Below, piece after piece: positions 7,102 to 15,571 of a DNA stretch of 48,368 nucleotides. Position numbers and translations under genes: made by a program. The DNA comes from an uncultured Mitsuokella sp. (GTDB taxonomy: Bacteria > Bacillota > Negativicutes > Selenomonadales > Selenomonadaceae), in assembly GCA_945877355.1 (NCBI GenBank), contig CAMCRT010000009.1, forward strand, positions 1-48,368, read 5' to 3'. Position 1 is the first letter of the stretch. Every line of letters starts with the position of its first letter. Under the pieces are notes generated by a model that was not told the DNA's origin, made no database searches, and saw nothing but the letters and a program-made list of their open reading frames with translations.

Positions 7102-7456
7102 TGCTTCCGTAAAAGGCAAATTTTCCGCTTTCACGCGCGAAAGTCCCCCCTGCGGTCCTAGGTACTTTTGTCCTATGTTATTTGGAATTTGTCGGTACAA
7201 AGAGTTAGCTCCGCAAGAAAGTTACCTCTGCCCGCCTCATTGGCAAAAATACGGGAAAATATCGTAATTTCGCCGGAAATACGGATTTTCCTCTATTCAC
7301 AAACGCTGGATTCTATTATATAATGAACACCGTTCGAGGGAGCGAAAACGTTTTCTCGGACGGTGTTTCCTTTTCTGCAGGTTCTTTCATCGCCTGCAGG
7401 AGGATTTGGGATTGCCGTAACTTTGGTTGGCGATTCCGTACCAGGAGGTGTTACCC
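7102..7456 (+). promoter_or_regulatory. Promoter and structured leader of the 77-aa gene
   Basis: No coding region is visible in this 355-bp gap. A hairpin (GGAAAAT..CGTAATTTC/GAAATACG..ATTTTCC, about 7253-7291) precedes a promoter, TTCACA (7296-7301), 17 bp, TATAAT (7319-7324). The predicted transcript starts near 7331 and has a leader of about 125 nt. That leader spans the inverted repeat ACACCGTTCGAG/CGGACGGTGT (7327-7366) and CTGCAGG/CCTGCAG (7375-7399) before AGGAGGTG. Control at the RNA level is possible; I recognise no known riboswitch. Confidence 0.5.
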
Positions 7457-7690
7457 ATGATGATCGATGATATCCGTATCGTCATCGAAAAGGGCTCCTT
7501 GACTGCTGATGAGGCAGCATACTACGTAGACAGACTGAAGAGCACATCGAAGTTCCCACTCAAGCGAGTGACGTTCCAGCGTTCTGACAATTATATCGAT
7601 GTTCGTTGTGCTTTCAAGGAGATCCCCTTTGAGAGGCTGCGGCGGATTCCGCTGACCAGCCAGGATGAGAAGCGTGCCGTGAATCACTGA
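7457..7690 (+). CDS. Small conserved-looking protein of unknown function (77 aa)
   Basis: The start ATG at 7457 follows a strong AGGAGGTG (7443-7450); an in-frame ATG at 7427 has no site. The product begins MMIDDIRIVIEKGSLTADEA and is soluble and mixed in charge. It has a probable N-terminal helix, a DEAAYYVDRLKS helix near 17-28 and a strand-rich centre (KRVTFQRSDNYIDVRC). I do not recognise a family. Its own promoter, structured leader, ideal ribosome-binding site and strong terminator show that it is a real, independently expressed gene. Confidence 0.75.
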   Translation: MMIDDIRIVIEKGSLTADEAAYYVDRLKSTSKFPLKRVTFQRSDNYIDVRCAFKEIPFERLRRIPLTSQDEKRAVNH

Positions 7691-7713
7691 CACGCGCAAA
7701 GAGATGAAAAGGA

Positions 7714-7748
7714 ACCCCCGAAGGACCTGCCTTCGGGGGTATTTTTTT
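7714..7748 (+). terminator. Strong intrinsic terminator
   Basis: ACCCCCGAAGG (7714-7724) and CCTTCGGGGGT (7730-7740) form an 11-bp stem with loop ACCTG, followed by ATTTTTTT. It ends the 77-aa gene. Confidence 0.9.
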
Positions 7749-7823
7749 GCCCGTGTATGAAGTTGTTGCGAGGTCGGGACGTACACCCCACACTCACCAC
7801 GCTACACAATCGCCCGTGTGCTT

Positions 7824-7951
7824 ATCTGCCTAAATACCGGCCTCCATCTTAAACGCGCTCCGCTTGAACGAAAGATTCCGGCCGGGGGCAGAACGCACAC
7901 TTTTCGCGATTGTTCCGCTTAACGGTTCGCTTAGGGGTGCACGTCCCTACT
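7824..7951. repeat. Family C intergenic repeat, copy 1
   Basis: This 128-bp core is closely matched at 24159-24285. Shared blocks include TACCGGCCTCCATCTTAAAC, GCTTGAACGAAAGATTCCGG and the end CGTnCCTACT. CCGGCC/GGCCGG arms surround the first half. It fills most of the 256-bp gap between the 77-aa gene terminator and scrB; I see no gene there. Confidence 0.8.
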
Positions 7952-8004
7952 CATCAGGTCTTCTCCTTCCCAAACTCCGTAGCGGCAGGTACCATTCGCA
8001 TATC

Positions 8005-9474
8005 TCAAGCCTGGAAGCGGAAGGCGTCCAGCTCCCAGATGCGGCCGGAGATGGACTCCAGGGGGGCGTCCGCCGTGATGGAGAGGGAGGGGCGGATGTT
8101 TTTGTCGGGGAAGACCAGGAGGCTCGCCACCTCCTCGCCGTGCTGGAGGAAGGCCTCCACGGCTGTCCTGTCGATGAAGAGCTGGAAGGCCAGGTGATCC
8201 GTGGCGTAGAGGGGGAAGATGCGCTTGCCCTTGCCGCCGTTTTTGAGCTCCGTGCGGTCGATGGTCATCATCTGGGTTCTGCGGTCGTAGTGGAAGTGGA
8301 GCTTCTCGAGGCCGTACTCGATGGTGAGGGTGACTTCCTGGGCCGCGCCGAAGGCCACGTCGAGGAGCGCCTCGGAGCCGTCGAAGAGGGGCGCCTGGGC
8401 ACTCGCCACCTGGTCCACGTCGATGTCCACCGGTGTCTCCTCGATGCGAAGGGCCCGGAGCTCCTTGGCCGGGTGGGAGTAGATATGGCCCTGGCGAAGG
8501 GTCAGCACCCGCGGGAGCGTCAGGGAGAACATCCAGCCCTCCCCCTCTGCCTCTTTCGTGGGGTACTCGTCATCCTTATCGGGCATGCCCATCCAGCCCA
8601 GGAGGATATGACGGCCCTCGTGCTGGAAGACCTGGGGTGCATAGAAGTCAAAGCCCCGGTCCAGCTCCTGGAATTTCGTATGCTGGAGCATCTCCATGGC
8701 GTCGAGGGAAAGGTGCCCGGCGATGTAGCCTGCCTGGTAGAGGTTCTGCCGGTCATGGGCGCGAGCCTCGAGGCCCTGGGGGCAGAAGATGAGGACGTCG
8801 TGGCTGCCGAATTTCAGGAGGTTCGGGCACTCCCACATGTAGCCGAAGGGTTCATTGATGGAGAGGCGGGTCTTGATCTCCCCCAGGTTCGTCCAGCCCT
8901 CCCCCGTCTCCTCGTAGACGAGGGCGGTACCCCGAAGGGGCTCCTCGTCGGCCTGGGCACCGATGACGAGGTAGCGGCGCCCTCCCCGATGGAAGAGGTA
9001 GGGGTCCCGGAAGTGGCCGGTGATGCCCTCCGGCGCGTCGGGGATGATAATGTCCTCCTTCTCGACGCTGCCGTCGTCTGCCAGGCGGCCGAAGCGCTGG
9101 GCGGGGGTGCGGATGCCGTCGTTTTTCGCGTTGCAGGTGTAGAGGACCCGGACGGAGCCCTCCTCCACGGTGCCGCAGCCGGAGTAGCAGCCGTCCTTGT
9201 CGTGCTCGTCGCTGGGCCAGAGGGCAAGCTCGGGGGTCTTGTAATGGATGAAGTCGTGGGTCTCGGTGTGGGCCCAGCATTTGTTCTTGTGCTCGCAGCC
9301 GTAGGGGTTCCACTGAAAGAATATGTGGTAGACGCCGTCGGCGTAGACGAGGCCATTGGGGTCGTTGATGAGGCCGAAGGGCATCTCCAGGTGGAAGCGG
9401 TTGTGCCAGCGGTGCGAGAAGGGCAAGTTATCCGCCACCTTCGCATCAATTACTTTTTTATCAAAGGTCATCAT
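8005..9474 (-). CDS. scrB: Sucrose-6-phosphate hydrolase (GH32)
   Basis: The 489-residue cytoplasmic enzyme cleaves sucrose 6-phosphate into glucose 6-phosphate and fructose. The GH32 blocks are present: NDPNG at 37-41 with the nucleophile Asp38, FRDP near 155 (transition-state Asp) and WECPNLL near 215 (acid/base Glu), followed by the C-terminal beta-sandwich. The start ATG 9474 follows GAGGTGATACT; a second ATG is three bases downstream. The sucrose PTS gene lies upstream on the same strand, separated by 368 bp holding a family A repeat and a terminator-like hairpin 26 bp before the start. That arrangement may reduce or gate readthrough. Confidence 0.95.
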   Translation of the reverse strand: MMTFDKKVIDAKVADNLPFSHRWHNRFHLEMPFGLINDPNGLVYADGVYHIFFQWNPYGCEHKNKCWAHTETHDFIHYKTPELALWPSDEHDKDGCYSGCGTVEEGSVRVLYTCNAKNDGIRTPAQRFGRLADDGSVEKEDIIIPDAPEGITGHFRDPYLFHRGGRRYLVIGAQADEEPLRGTALVYEETGEGWTNLGEIKTRLSINEPFGYMWECPNLLKFGSHDVLIFCPQGLEARAHDRQNLYQAGYIAGHLSLDAMEMLQHTKFQELDRGFDFYAPQVFQHEGRHILLGWMGMPDKDDEYPTKEAEGEGWMFSLTLPRVLTLRQGHIYSHPAKELRALRIEETPVDIDVDQVASAQAPLFDGSEALLDVAFGAAQEVTLTIEYGLEKLHFHYDRRTQMMTIDRTELKNGGKGKRIFPLYATDHLAFQLFIDRTAVEAFLQHGEEVASLLVFPDKNIRPSLSITADAPLESISGRIWELDAFRFQA

Positions 9475-9500
9475 AGTATCACCTCAAAAATTTTTTCGAT

Positions 9501-9530
9501 AAAAAAGCCTCCCTCTTACGAGGGAGGCTT
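9501..9530 (-). terminator. Terminator/attenuator directly upstream of scrB
   Basis: On the reverse strand AAGCCTCCCTC and GAGGGAGGCTT (9505-9530) form an 11-bp stem with a four-base loop, followed by a T-run read from 9506 to 9501. Only 26 bp remain before the scrB start, so no promoter fits after it. Transcripts from the PTS gene must read through to reach scrB. Confidence 0.75.
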
Positions 9531-9587
9531 TCCCTCCATTCAGAAATCAAAGTGCTGCCCTTGCAGGCGAGCTGCAGAGAGCATCAA

Positions 9588-9799
9588 GACTCCCTCCGTC
9601 ACGCCTTCGGCGTGCCACCTCCCTCTAGAGGGAGGCAAGCAAGTCTCCTGCGGTCGCAATAGCATGGCTGCAGCCAGTGGACTCCGCCACACTGCCAGAA
9701 GCCTGCCTCACTGGCAGACAGCTCCAGCCCATTGCCAAACGGGAGAGCCTAACCTCGTCCCCCTCTCGAGGGGGGTGCCCCGCAGGGGCGGGGGGAGTC
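9588..9799. repeat. Family A palindromic repeat (MITE-like), between PTS and scrB
   Basis: The unit begins GACTCCCTCCGTCAC and ends GGGGGAGTC, a terminal inverted repeat. Its left module has ACGCCTTCGGCGTG and CCTCCCTCTAGAGGGAGG hairpins, and its right module CCCCCTCTCGAGGGGGG and GCCCCGCAGGGGC hairpins. A variable centre of about 110 bp separates them. Related units lie at 15242, 22849, 30167 and 40149. Confidence 0.85.
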
Positions 9800-9842
9800 T
9801 ACGGGAAAGATGTTCGTCGTCCTGTCGGGCGAGATGAGCTCT

Positions 9843-11702
9843 TTATTCCTCGTCGGCCTTCTCGGGGTTGAAGAGGGAGAAGGTCAGGAAGAAGGCGACG
9901 GCGAAGCCGACGACGTTGACGAGGAGGTAGGAGCCCAGGTTATTGAGGTAGAGGAGCGTGCCCGGGAGCACCGTGATGCCCATGCCCGTGCCGGCCAGGT
10001 GCAGGAAGCCTGCGATGGCGCCGGCGCAGGCGCCGCCCACGAGGGCGTAGAGGAAGGGCTTCATGAGGCGCAAGTTGATACCGAAGATGACAGGCTCCGT
10101 GATGCCGAGGAAGGCCGGCACGATGGAGGAGATGTAGAGGGCGCGCTTTTTCTTGTCCTTCGTGCGGGCTGCCACCGCGGCGGCTGCACCGCCCTGGGCG
10201 ATGATGGCGCCGGTGATGATGGCGTTGAAGGGATCGACGCCCGTGGTGGCGAGAAGCTGGACCTCGAGGGCGTTGAATACGTGATGGACGCCGAAGACGA
10301 CGATGACCTGCTGGAGGCCGCCCACGACGAAGCCGCCGATGCCATAGGGGAGCGCCAGGAAGGCCTGGACGGCACCGAAGACAGCCAGCTCAATCCAGTG
10401 CATGATGGGGCCGACGACGAGGAGACCCAAAAGCATGGAGATGAAGAGCGTGAGGAACGGCGTCACGATGAGGTCGATGACGTCGGGGATAAAGGTCTTG
10501 AGCCATTTCTGCAGCTTTGCCGCAAAGATGCCCAGGACGAGGGCCGGCAGCACCGAGCCCTGATAGCCCACGACGGGCACGGAGAGGCCGAAGATGTCCA
10601 TCATGATGGGCTGGGCATCCCCAGAGGCGATGGCGTAGGCATTCGGCAGCTGCGGGGCCACGAGCATGAGGCCCAGGACGATGCCGATGACCGGCGTGCC
10701 GCCAAAGCGCTTCGTGGTGGACCAGCACACGAGGGCCGGCAGGAAGGCGAAGGCCGTATCCGTCAGGATCTGGCTCATGCGCAGCACATTTTCACTGAAG
10801 GCGAAGTTCAGGCTCATGGCCGCGCCGCGAAGGCCCATGAAAAGACCGGTCGCCACAAGGACCGGGATGATGGGAACGAACACGTCGCCGAGGGTACGGG
10901 AAATCTTCTGGCTCATGGACATCTGGGCGTAGGCCTCTGCCTTGTTGGAGCCGGCGCCGCCGAGATTCGTGCCCGCCACGAAGGCGTCGAAGACCTTGTC
11001 CACGAAGCCGGTGCCGAGAATGATCTGGTACTGGGCCGCCGCGAAGAACTGGCCCTTGACCCCGTCGATGTTCTCGATGGCCTTCTCGTCCAGCTTCGAC
11101 TTATCGTTGATGATGAGGCGAAGGCGCGTGGCGCAGTGCTCGGCGCTGCGGACGTTCGACTGCCCGCCCACGTACTTCCAGATGAGCTTTGCGACCCGCT
11201 CTTCCTTCGGGAGGTTTGCGTACTCCTCGTCGTCCGTAGAGGCGGAAGCCGTGGCCTCTGCCTTGTTCTCCGTGACGATTTCCTTGCCGTCAAGGCTCAC
11301 CACGATGCGGTCGAAGTCTCCCGCATTCGTCACCACGATGGGCGTCGTCGTATCGTAGCCCGCCGCCCGGATGGCTGCCTCGTCAAACTCCAGCAGGAGG
11401 TCGCCTTTCTTGACCTTCGCCCCCTGCTCCACATGGGCCGTGAAGTGCTCGCCGCCGAGCTTCACCGTATCAAGGCCCACGTGAATGAGGAGATCCGCCC
11501 CGTCGTCGCTGTGGAGCCCGATGGCGTGCTTCGTGTCGAAGAGCACCGTGACTTCCGCATCAAAGGGTGCCACGACCCGTCTCTTCGGGTTCTTCACCGC
11601 AGCGCCCTTTCCCATGGCGCCGCCGGAGAACGCCGGATCATTCACCTGGGAAAGCTCGACGAGTTCGCCCGCAAGAGGGCTCTCGAATCGAATTTCCTTC
11701 AT
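9843..11702 (-). CDS. Sucrose/beta-glucoside-type PTS permease, EIIABC fusion
   Basis: The 619-residue fusion imports a sugar, most likely sucrose, and phosphorylates it. Domains run IIA (1-150, phosphorylated His74 in DLLIHVG), IIB (about 165-245, phosphorylated Cys190 in SAEHCATRLRL), then the IIC membrane domain (about 260-600, ten or so hydrophobic segments). The IIA-first order is the reverse of the common IIBCA arrangement. Start ATG 11702 is chosen because GGAGG lies eight bases upstream; an in-frame ATG at 11723 has none. Its partner is scrB downstream. No regulator gene is adjacent. Sugar specificity is inferred from scrB. Confidence 0.88.
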   Translation of the reverse strand: MKEIRFESPLAGELVELSQVNDPAFSGGAMGKGAAVKNPKRRVVAPFDAEVTVLFDTKHAIGLHSDDGADLLIHVGLDTVKLGGEHFTAHVEQGAKVKKGDLLLEFDEAAIRAAGYDTTTPIVVTNAGDFDRIVVSLDGKEIVTENKAEATASASTDDEEYANLPKEERVAKLIWKYVGGQSNVRSAEHCATRLRLIINDKSKLDEKAIENIDGVKGQFFAAAQYQIILGTGFVDKVFDAFVAGTNLGGAGSNKAEAYAQMSMSQKISRTLGDVFVPIIPVLVATGLFMGLRGAAMSLNFAFSENVLRMSQILTDTAFAFLPALVCWSTTKRFGGTPVIGIVLGLMLVAPQLPNAYAIASGDAQPIMMDIFGLSVPVVGYQGSVLPALVLGIFAAKLQKWLKTFIPDVIDLIVTPFLTLFISMLLGLLVVGPIMHWIELAVFGAVQAFLALPYGIGGFVVGGLQQVIVVFGVHHVFNALEVQLLATTGVDPFNAIITGAIIAQGGAAAAVAARTKDKKKRALYISSIVPAFLGITEPVIFGINLRLMKPFLYALVGGACAGAIAGFLHLAGTGMGITVLPGTLLYLNNLGSYLLVNVVGFAVAFFLTFSLFNPEKADEE

Positions 11703-11748
11703 GGAAAATCCTCCTTTAACCATTCACACGATTTTCATCTATGGTAAC

Positions 11749-11777
11749 ATTATACAAAGGATATTGGAAAAGCGCAA
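11749..11777 (-). promoter_or_regulatory. Promoter of the sucrose PTS gene
   Basis: On the reverse strand TTGCGC (11772-11777) and TATAAT (11749-11754) are spaced 17 bp; the gene starts at 11702. It probably serves scrB as well, since no promoter is seen closer to scrB. Confidence 0.65.
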
Positions 11778-11840
11778 GAAGTCAGACCGTCCCCTTCCAC
11801 TTTTTCTTTCCTAAGGCAACAAATGTACATCGTCCCGCCG

Positions 11841-13169
11841 TCATTCCTGCAATAGATCCCGGAACTTTGTATACTCTTTCTGGAAGAACAGGTTTACCGT
11901 GTCCACGGGGCCGTTGCGGTGCTTGGCGATGATGATCTCCGTGATGTTCTTGTTCTCCGTGTCCTTGTCGTAGTAGTCCTCCCGATAGAGGAACATGACG
12001 ATATCCGCGTCCTGCTCGAGGGACCCGGACTCGCGGAGGTCGGAGAGCATGGGCCGCTTCACCTGCCGGGACTCCACGGAGCGGGAGAGCTGGCTGAGCG
12101 CTATGACGGGCACATTGAGCTCTCTTGCGAGAGACTTCAGGGAGCGGGAGATCTCGGAGATCTCCTGCTGGCGGCTCTCGCTGGACTTGCCGCCCCGCCC
12201 CTGCATCAGCTGGAGGTAGTCGATGATGACGAGGTCGAGGCCATGCTCCGCCTTTAGCCGGCGGGCCTTCGAGCGGAGCTCCATGACGGTGATGCCCGGC
12301 GTGTCGTCGATGTAGATGGGGGCCCGCCCCACCCGGTCGCTGGCCTTCACCAGCATCGTCCACTCGTCGTCGTCCAGCTGGCCCGTGCGGACCCGCTGGG
12401 AGTCGATGCAGCCCTCGGAGCAGAGCATGCGCTGGACGAGCTGCTCCTTGCTCATTTCCAGGGAGAAAAAGGCCACCGTGGCGCCGTTGAGGCCCGCATG
12501 GGAGGCGATATTGAGGGTGAAGGCCGTCTTGCCCATGGAGGGGCGGGCCGCCACGAGGATGAGGTCGCTTTTCTGGAGGCCGCTGGTGAGGGCATCCAGA
12601 TCCCGGAAGCCCGTGGAGAGCCCCGTGATGCCGCCCCCGGAGTCATACACCTCGCCGATGTGCTCGAAGGTGCGCACCACGATTTTCTTCATGGGCTCGA
12701 AGCCTGCGGTGCTCCGGGTGCCAGCCACAGCGAGGATCTTCTTCTCCGCCGTGTCCATGATGTCCTCCACAGGACTGGCATTCTCGTAGGCATCGGCGGC
12801 GATCTCCGTGGCTGCGTCGATGAGGTGCCGGAGCTCCGCCTTCTCCCGGACGATCTTCGCGTGATAGGCCACGTTCGCCGCCGTGGGGACGATGTTGGCG
12901 AGCTTCGTGATGTAGGAGATGCCGCCGATCTTTGCCAGGCGCCCGTCCCTTTTCAGTCGCTCCGTCAGGGTGATGAGGTCCACCGCCTCGCCCTCCTCGG
13001 AGAGCTCCTGGATGCCCTGGAAGATGATGCGGTTTGCCTCCCGGTAGAAGTCATCTTCGCTGAGAATCTCCGTGGCCTCCACGATGGCTTCCTTCTTGAT
13101 GAGCATGGCCCCGAGGACGCCCTCCTCCGCCTCGATATTCTGGGGGGGCCTCCGATCCGTTTCAGCCAT
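11841..13169 (-). CDS. dnaB: Replicative DNA helicase DnaB
   Basis: The 442-residue hexameric helicase unwinds DNA at the replication fork. The N-terminal helical domain (about 1-110, starting PPQNIEAEEGVLGAML) is followed by the RecA-like motor with the P-loop ARPSMGKTAF at 208-217. SLEMSKEQLVQRML lies near 236-249, and the Walker B IIDYLQLM and ...QQEISEISRSLK regions follow. Length is standard and there is no intein. The start overlaps the 3' end of lonC by 8 bp, so the two are co-translated. This follows the Firmicute yybS-gdpP-rplI-dnaB gene order, with lonC inserted. Confidence 0.97.
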   Translation of the reverse strand: MAETDRRPPQNIEAEEGVLGAMLIKKEAIVEATEILSEDDFYREANRIIFQGIQELSEEGEAVDLITLTERLKRDGRLAKIGGISYITKLANIVPTAANVAYHAKIVREKAELRHLIDAATEIAADAYENASPVEDIMDTAEKKILAVAGTRSTAGFEPMKKIVVRTFEHIGEVYDSGGGITGLSTGFRDLDALTSGLQKSDLILVAARPSMGKTAFTLNIASHAGLNGATVAFFSLEMSKEQLVQRMLCSEGCIDSQRVRTGQLDDDEWTMLVKASDRVGRAPIYIDDTPGITVMELRSKARRLKAEHGLDLVIIDYLQLMQGRGGKSSESRQQEISEISRSLKSLARELNVPVIALSQLSRSVESRQVKRPMLSDLRESGSLEQDADIVMFLYREDYYDKDTENKNITEIIIAKHRNGPVDTVNLFFQKEYTKFRDLLQE

Positions 13170-15135
13170 TCTGTTCCTCCTTTTTCTCCGCGTTCTTCTT
13201 TAAGGGAAACTCGGTCCCCTCCTCGAAGAGGTAGGAGAATGCCTCCTTTGCCGTCTCCACCGGATGGATGGAGAGGCCGAGAAGATCCTTTGGGATATCC
13301 TTTTCGTTTTCCTTCGGGATGATGAGGGTCTTCATGCCCGCCTGTCGGGCGCCGTAGGCCTTCTCAAAGACGCCGCCCACAGGGCGCACCCGGCCCGCCA
13401 GCGATATCTCCCCCGTCACCGCCACGTCCTGCCGCAGCTTCTTGCCGGTGATGGCGCTGGTGAGGACGGAGAGGATGGCGACGCCCGCCGAGGGGCCGTC
13501 GATATTGCCACCGCCGATGACATTGATGTGGAGGTCGTAGTCGTGGATGTCCTCCCCCGTCAGCTCCCGCACCACGGAGGCGGCATTAAAGACCGAGTCC
13601 TTCGCCATGGAGCCCGCCGTCTCATTGAAGCGGACGGCCCCCTTCCCCTTTTCGTGGGCGGGGAAGGCCACGGCCTCGATCTCGATGACGGAGCCCAAGA
13701 AGCCTGCGACCCCCAGGCCAAAGACGTGGCCCATCTCGGGGGTGTCCTTCGCCTTCTTCGTCACGTACTGGTAGAGCCTGGAGACCTGGGCCACCTCATA
13801 GATGGCCTCCTTCGTGATGGTGACGCCCTCCGGCTTCTCCCCCTGCTCCTCGAGGGCCAGGCTGTAGGCATCGGCCAGGATGTTGATGGCCTTGCGGCCC
13901 TCCACCGTGTACTCGCCAATGAGGCTCGCCACGCCCTCCTCCATCGTGGCCCCCAGCTTTTCCGCCGCGTTCTCCACGATGGTCTCGATGTGCTTCGGCG
14001 TCAGGGGCTCGAAGTAGATCTCGGCGCAGCGGGACCGGAGGGCCGGATTGATATGGCCCGCGTCCCGGGTGGTGGCGCCGATGAGGACGAAGTCCGCGGG
14101 AGCCCCGTCCTCGAAGAGCTTCTTGATGTAGGGCGGGATGCGATTATCCGTGGGGTCGTAGTAGGCGGACTCGAAGTAGGCCCGCTTATCCTCGAGGACT
14201 TTCAGTAATTTATTCTGGAGCATCTCGTCCATCTCGCCGATTTCATCAATAAAGAGGATACCGCCGTGGGCATCGGTGACGAGGCCGGGCTTCGGCTCGG
14301 GGATGCCGCTGTCGGCGAGGGTCTTCTGGGCGCCCTGGTAAATGGGGTCATGGACGGAGCCAAGAAGGGGATTCGTCACGTCCCGGGGGTCCCACCGGAG
14401 CGTGGTGCCGTCCGTCTCCACGAAGGGGGCGTCTTCGCCAAAGGGGGAGGATTCCTTCTTCTTCGCCGCCTCCAGCACGAGGCGAGCCGCCGTGGTCTTG
14501 CCCACGCCGGGAGGCCCGTAGAGGAGCAGGTGCTGGGGGTAGGGAGAGGAGAGCTTCGAGAGCAGGGACTTCACGGCCCGCTCCTGCCCCACGATCTCAT
14601 CAAAGCTCTGGGGACGCAGCAGCTCCATGACGGACTGGGTCAGGTGGATGGACTCCAGCTTTTCCAGCTTTTCCCGCTTCAGCTTGTCCTGAGGGGTCTC
14701 CGCGTCGGGCTTTTCCTCCTTGATGACCTGCTGGCGGATGTCGTTGACGTACTCCGCATGGTCCTGCTCCAGCTTCTCGTTGACCCGCTTCTCGATGCGG
14801 TCCTCCAGCACCTTCCGGGCCCGCATGTCCGCGAGGAATTCCGAAAGGCCCTCGAGGATGGCGGGAAGGTCCGCCTCCCGGGGAGCAGGGGCCAGGCGAG
14901 GGTCCTCCCCCAGGACCCGCTGGAGGGCAAGGACCCGCTCTCGCCGGTCGTCGCTTCGTAGAAGGGCCATGGCATTTAGCTTGCCCGCCCGTATGACGAG
15001 CTCCTCCGTGCCGATGAGGTCCACGAGGGAGGCGTAGAGGGCATTGATCTCCCGGTCAATGGGCTTCGTCTCCGGCATGGTCTCGGGAATAGGCGGCGCG
15101 CCGCTGCCCTGAAATAGTTTATCGAATAAACTCAT
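13162..15135 (-). CDS. lonC: ATP-dependent Lon-family protease, LonC type
   Basis: The 657-residue protein has an N-terminal helical/coiled region (about 1-170) instead of the classic LonA substrate domain. An AAA+ module follows with GPPGVGKT at 207-214 and Walker B ILFIDEIGEM near 293-302. The Lon peptidase domain has Ser549 (in IDGPSAGVA) and Lys592, 43 residues apart, as in the Lon Ser-Lys dyad. This matches the LonC group first described with sporulation proteases. The start is at ATG 15135 behind AAAAGGAA; an upstream ATG at 15153 lacks a site. A hairpin lies 20 bp upstream. It overlaps dnaB by 8 bp. Confidence 0.88.
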   Translation of the reverse strand: MSLFDKLFQGSGAPPIPETMPETKPIDREINALYASLVDLIGTEELVIRAGKLNAMALLRSDDRRERVLALQRVLGEDPRLAPAPREADLPAILEGLSEFLADMRARKVLEDRIEKRVNEKLEQDHAEYVNDIRQQVIKEEKPDAETPQDKLKREKLEKLESIHLTQSVMELLRPQSFDEIVGQERAVKSLLSKLSSPYPQHLLLYGPPGVGKTTAARLVLEAAKKKESSPFGEDAPFVETDGTTLRWDPRDVTNPLLGSVHDPIYQGAQKTLADSGIPEPKPGLVTDAHGGILFIDEIGEMDEMLQNKLLKVLEDKRAYFESAYYDPTDNRIPPYIKKLFEDGAPADFVLIGATTRDAGHINPALRSRCAEIYFEPLTPKHIETIVENAAEKLGATMEEGVASLIGEYTVEGRKAINILADAYSLALEEQGEKPEGVTITKEAIYEVAQVSRLYQYVTKKAKDTPEMGHVFGLGVAGFLGSVIEIEAVAFPAHEKGKGAVRFNETAGSMAKDSVFNAASVVRELTGEDIHDYDLHINVIGGGNIDGPSAGVAILSVLTSAITGKKLRQDVAVTGEISLAGRVRPVGGVFEKAYGARQAGMKTLIIPKENEKDIPKDLLGLSIHPVETAKEAFSYLFEEGTEFPLKKNAEKKEEQNG

Positions 15136-15154
15136 AAGTCGTTCCTTTTGCAAA

Positions 15155-15193
15155 AGGGGGCTGTGATGAAATGCCAGTTCATCACAGCCCCTT
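15155..15193 (-). terminator. Hairpin with short T-run just upstream of lonC
   Basis: GGGGCTGTGATGAA (15157-15170) and TTCATCACAGCCCC (15178-15191) make a 14-bp stem. Read on the reverse strand it ends CCCCTTTTG. It can end the yybS-gdpP-rplI transcript or attenuate lonC-dnaB, since the lonC start is only 20 bp beyond it. Confidence 0.65.
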
Positions 15194-15241
15194 GTTACTT
15201 GGCTGACAGACGTGCTACAAACCCGTTATTGCCAGCATCAA

Positions 15242-15515
15242 GACTCCCTCCGTCACGCCTGCGGCGCGCCACCTCCCTCTAGAGGGAGGTATTCGCTCGC
15301 CCGTCCTTGCTTGCAAAGACTTGCAGCATATGACCGTACCATTCCATTGCCAAGCGAGCGGGTGTAGCCTTGTCCCCTCTAGCGGGAGGTATTCGCGCGC
15401 CCGTCCTTGCTTGCGAAGGCTTGCAGCATATGACCGTGCCATTCCATTGCCAAGCTGGCGAGTTTAGCCTCGTCCCCCTCTAGAGGGGGATGGCCCGTCA
15501 GGGTCAGGGGGAGTC
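15242..15515. repeat. Family A repeat with an internal 100-bp tandem duplication
   Basis: The ends GACTCCCTCCGTCAC and GGGGGAGTC match the other family A copies. In the middle a 100-bp unit is present twice in exact register (about 15279-15378 and 15379-15478). Both copies contain GGGAGGTATTCGC, CCCGTCCTTGCTTGC, TTGCAGCATATGACCGT and CATTCCATTGCCAAGC. It lies between rplI and lonC in an otherwise gene-free 436-bp gap. Confidence 0.85.
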
Positions 15516-15571
15516 TGCGAGAGAGATGTCAGAGAGCTGAGGGACGGGGGCTTTTTTTCAGCCCCTCCTTC

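Noticed and set aside
7102-7300. Cyclic-di-GMP riboswitch upstream of the 77-aa gene
   Set aside because: The stretch with GCGCGAAAG lies upstream of the promoter and does not fit the conserved receptor sequence on either strand.
9810-11747. A 645-codon open frame on the forward strand across the PTS gene
   Set aside because: It is antisense to a complete PTS EIIABC gene. Its product is low-complexity, rich in D, E, G, H and R, the usual shadow of GC-rich codon bias.
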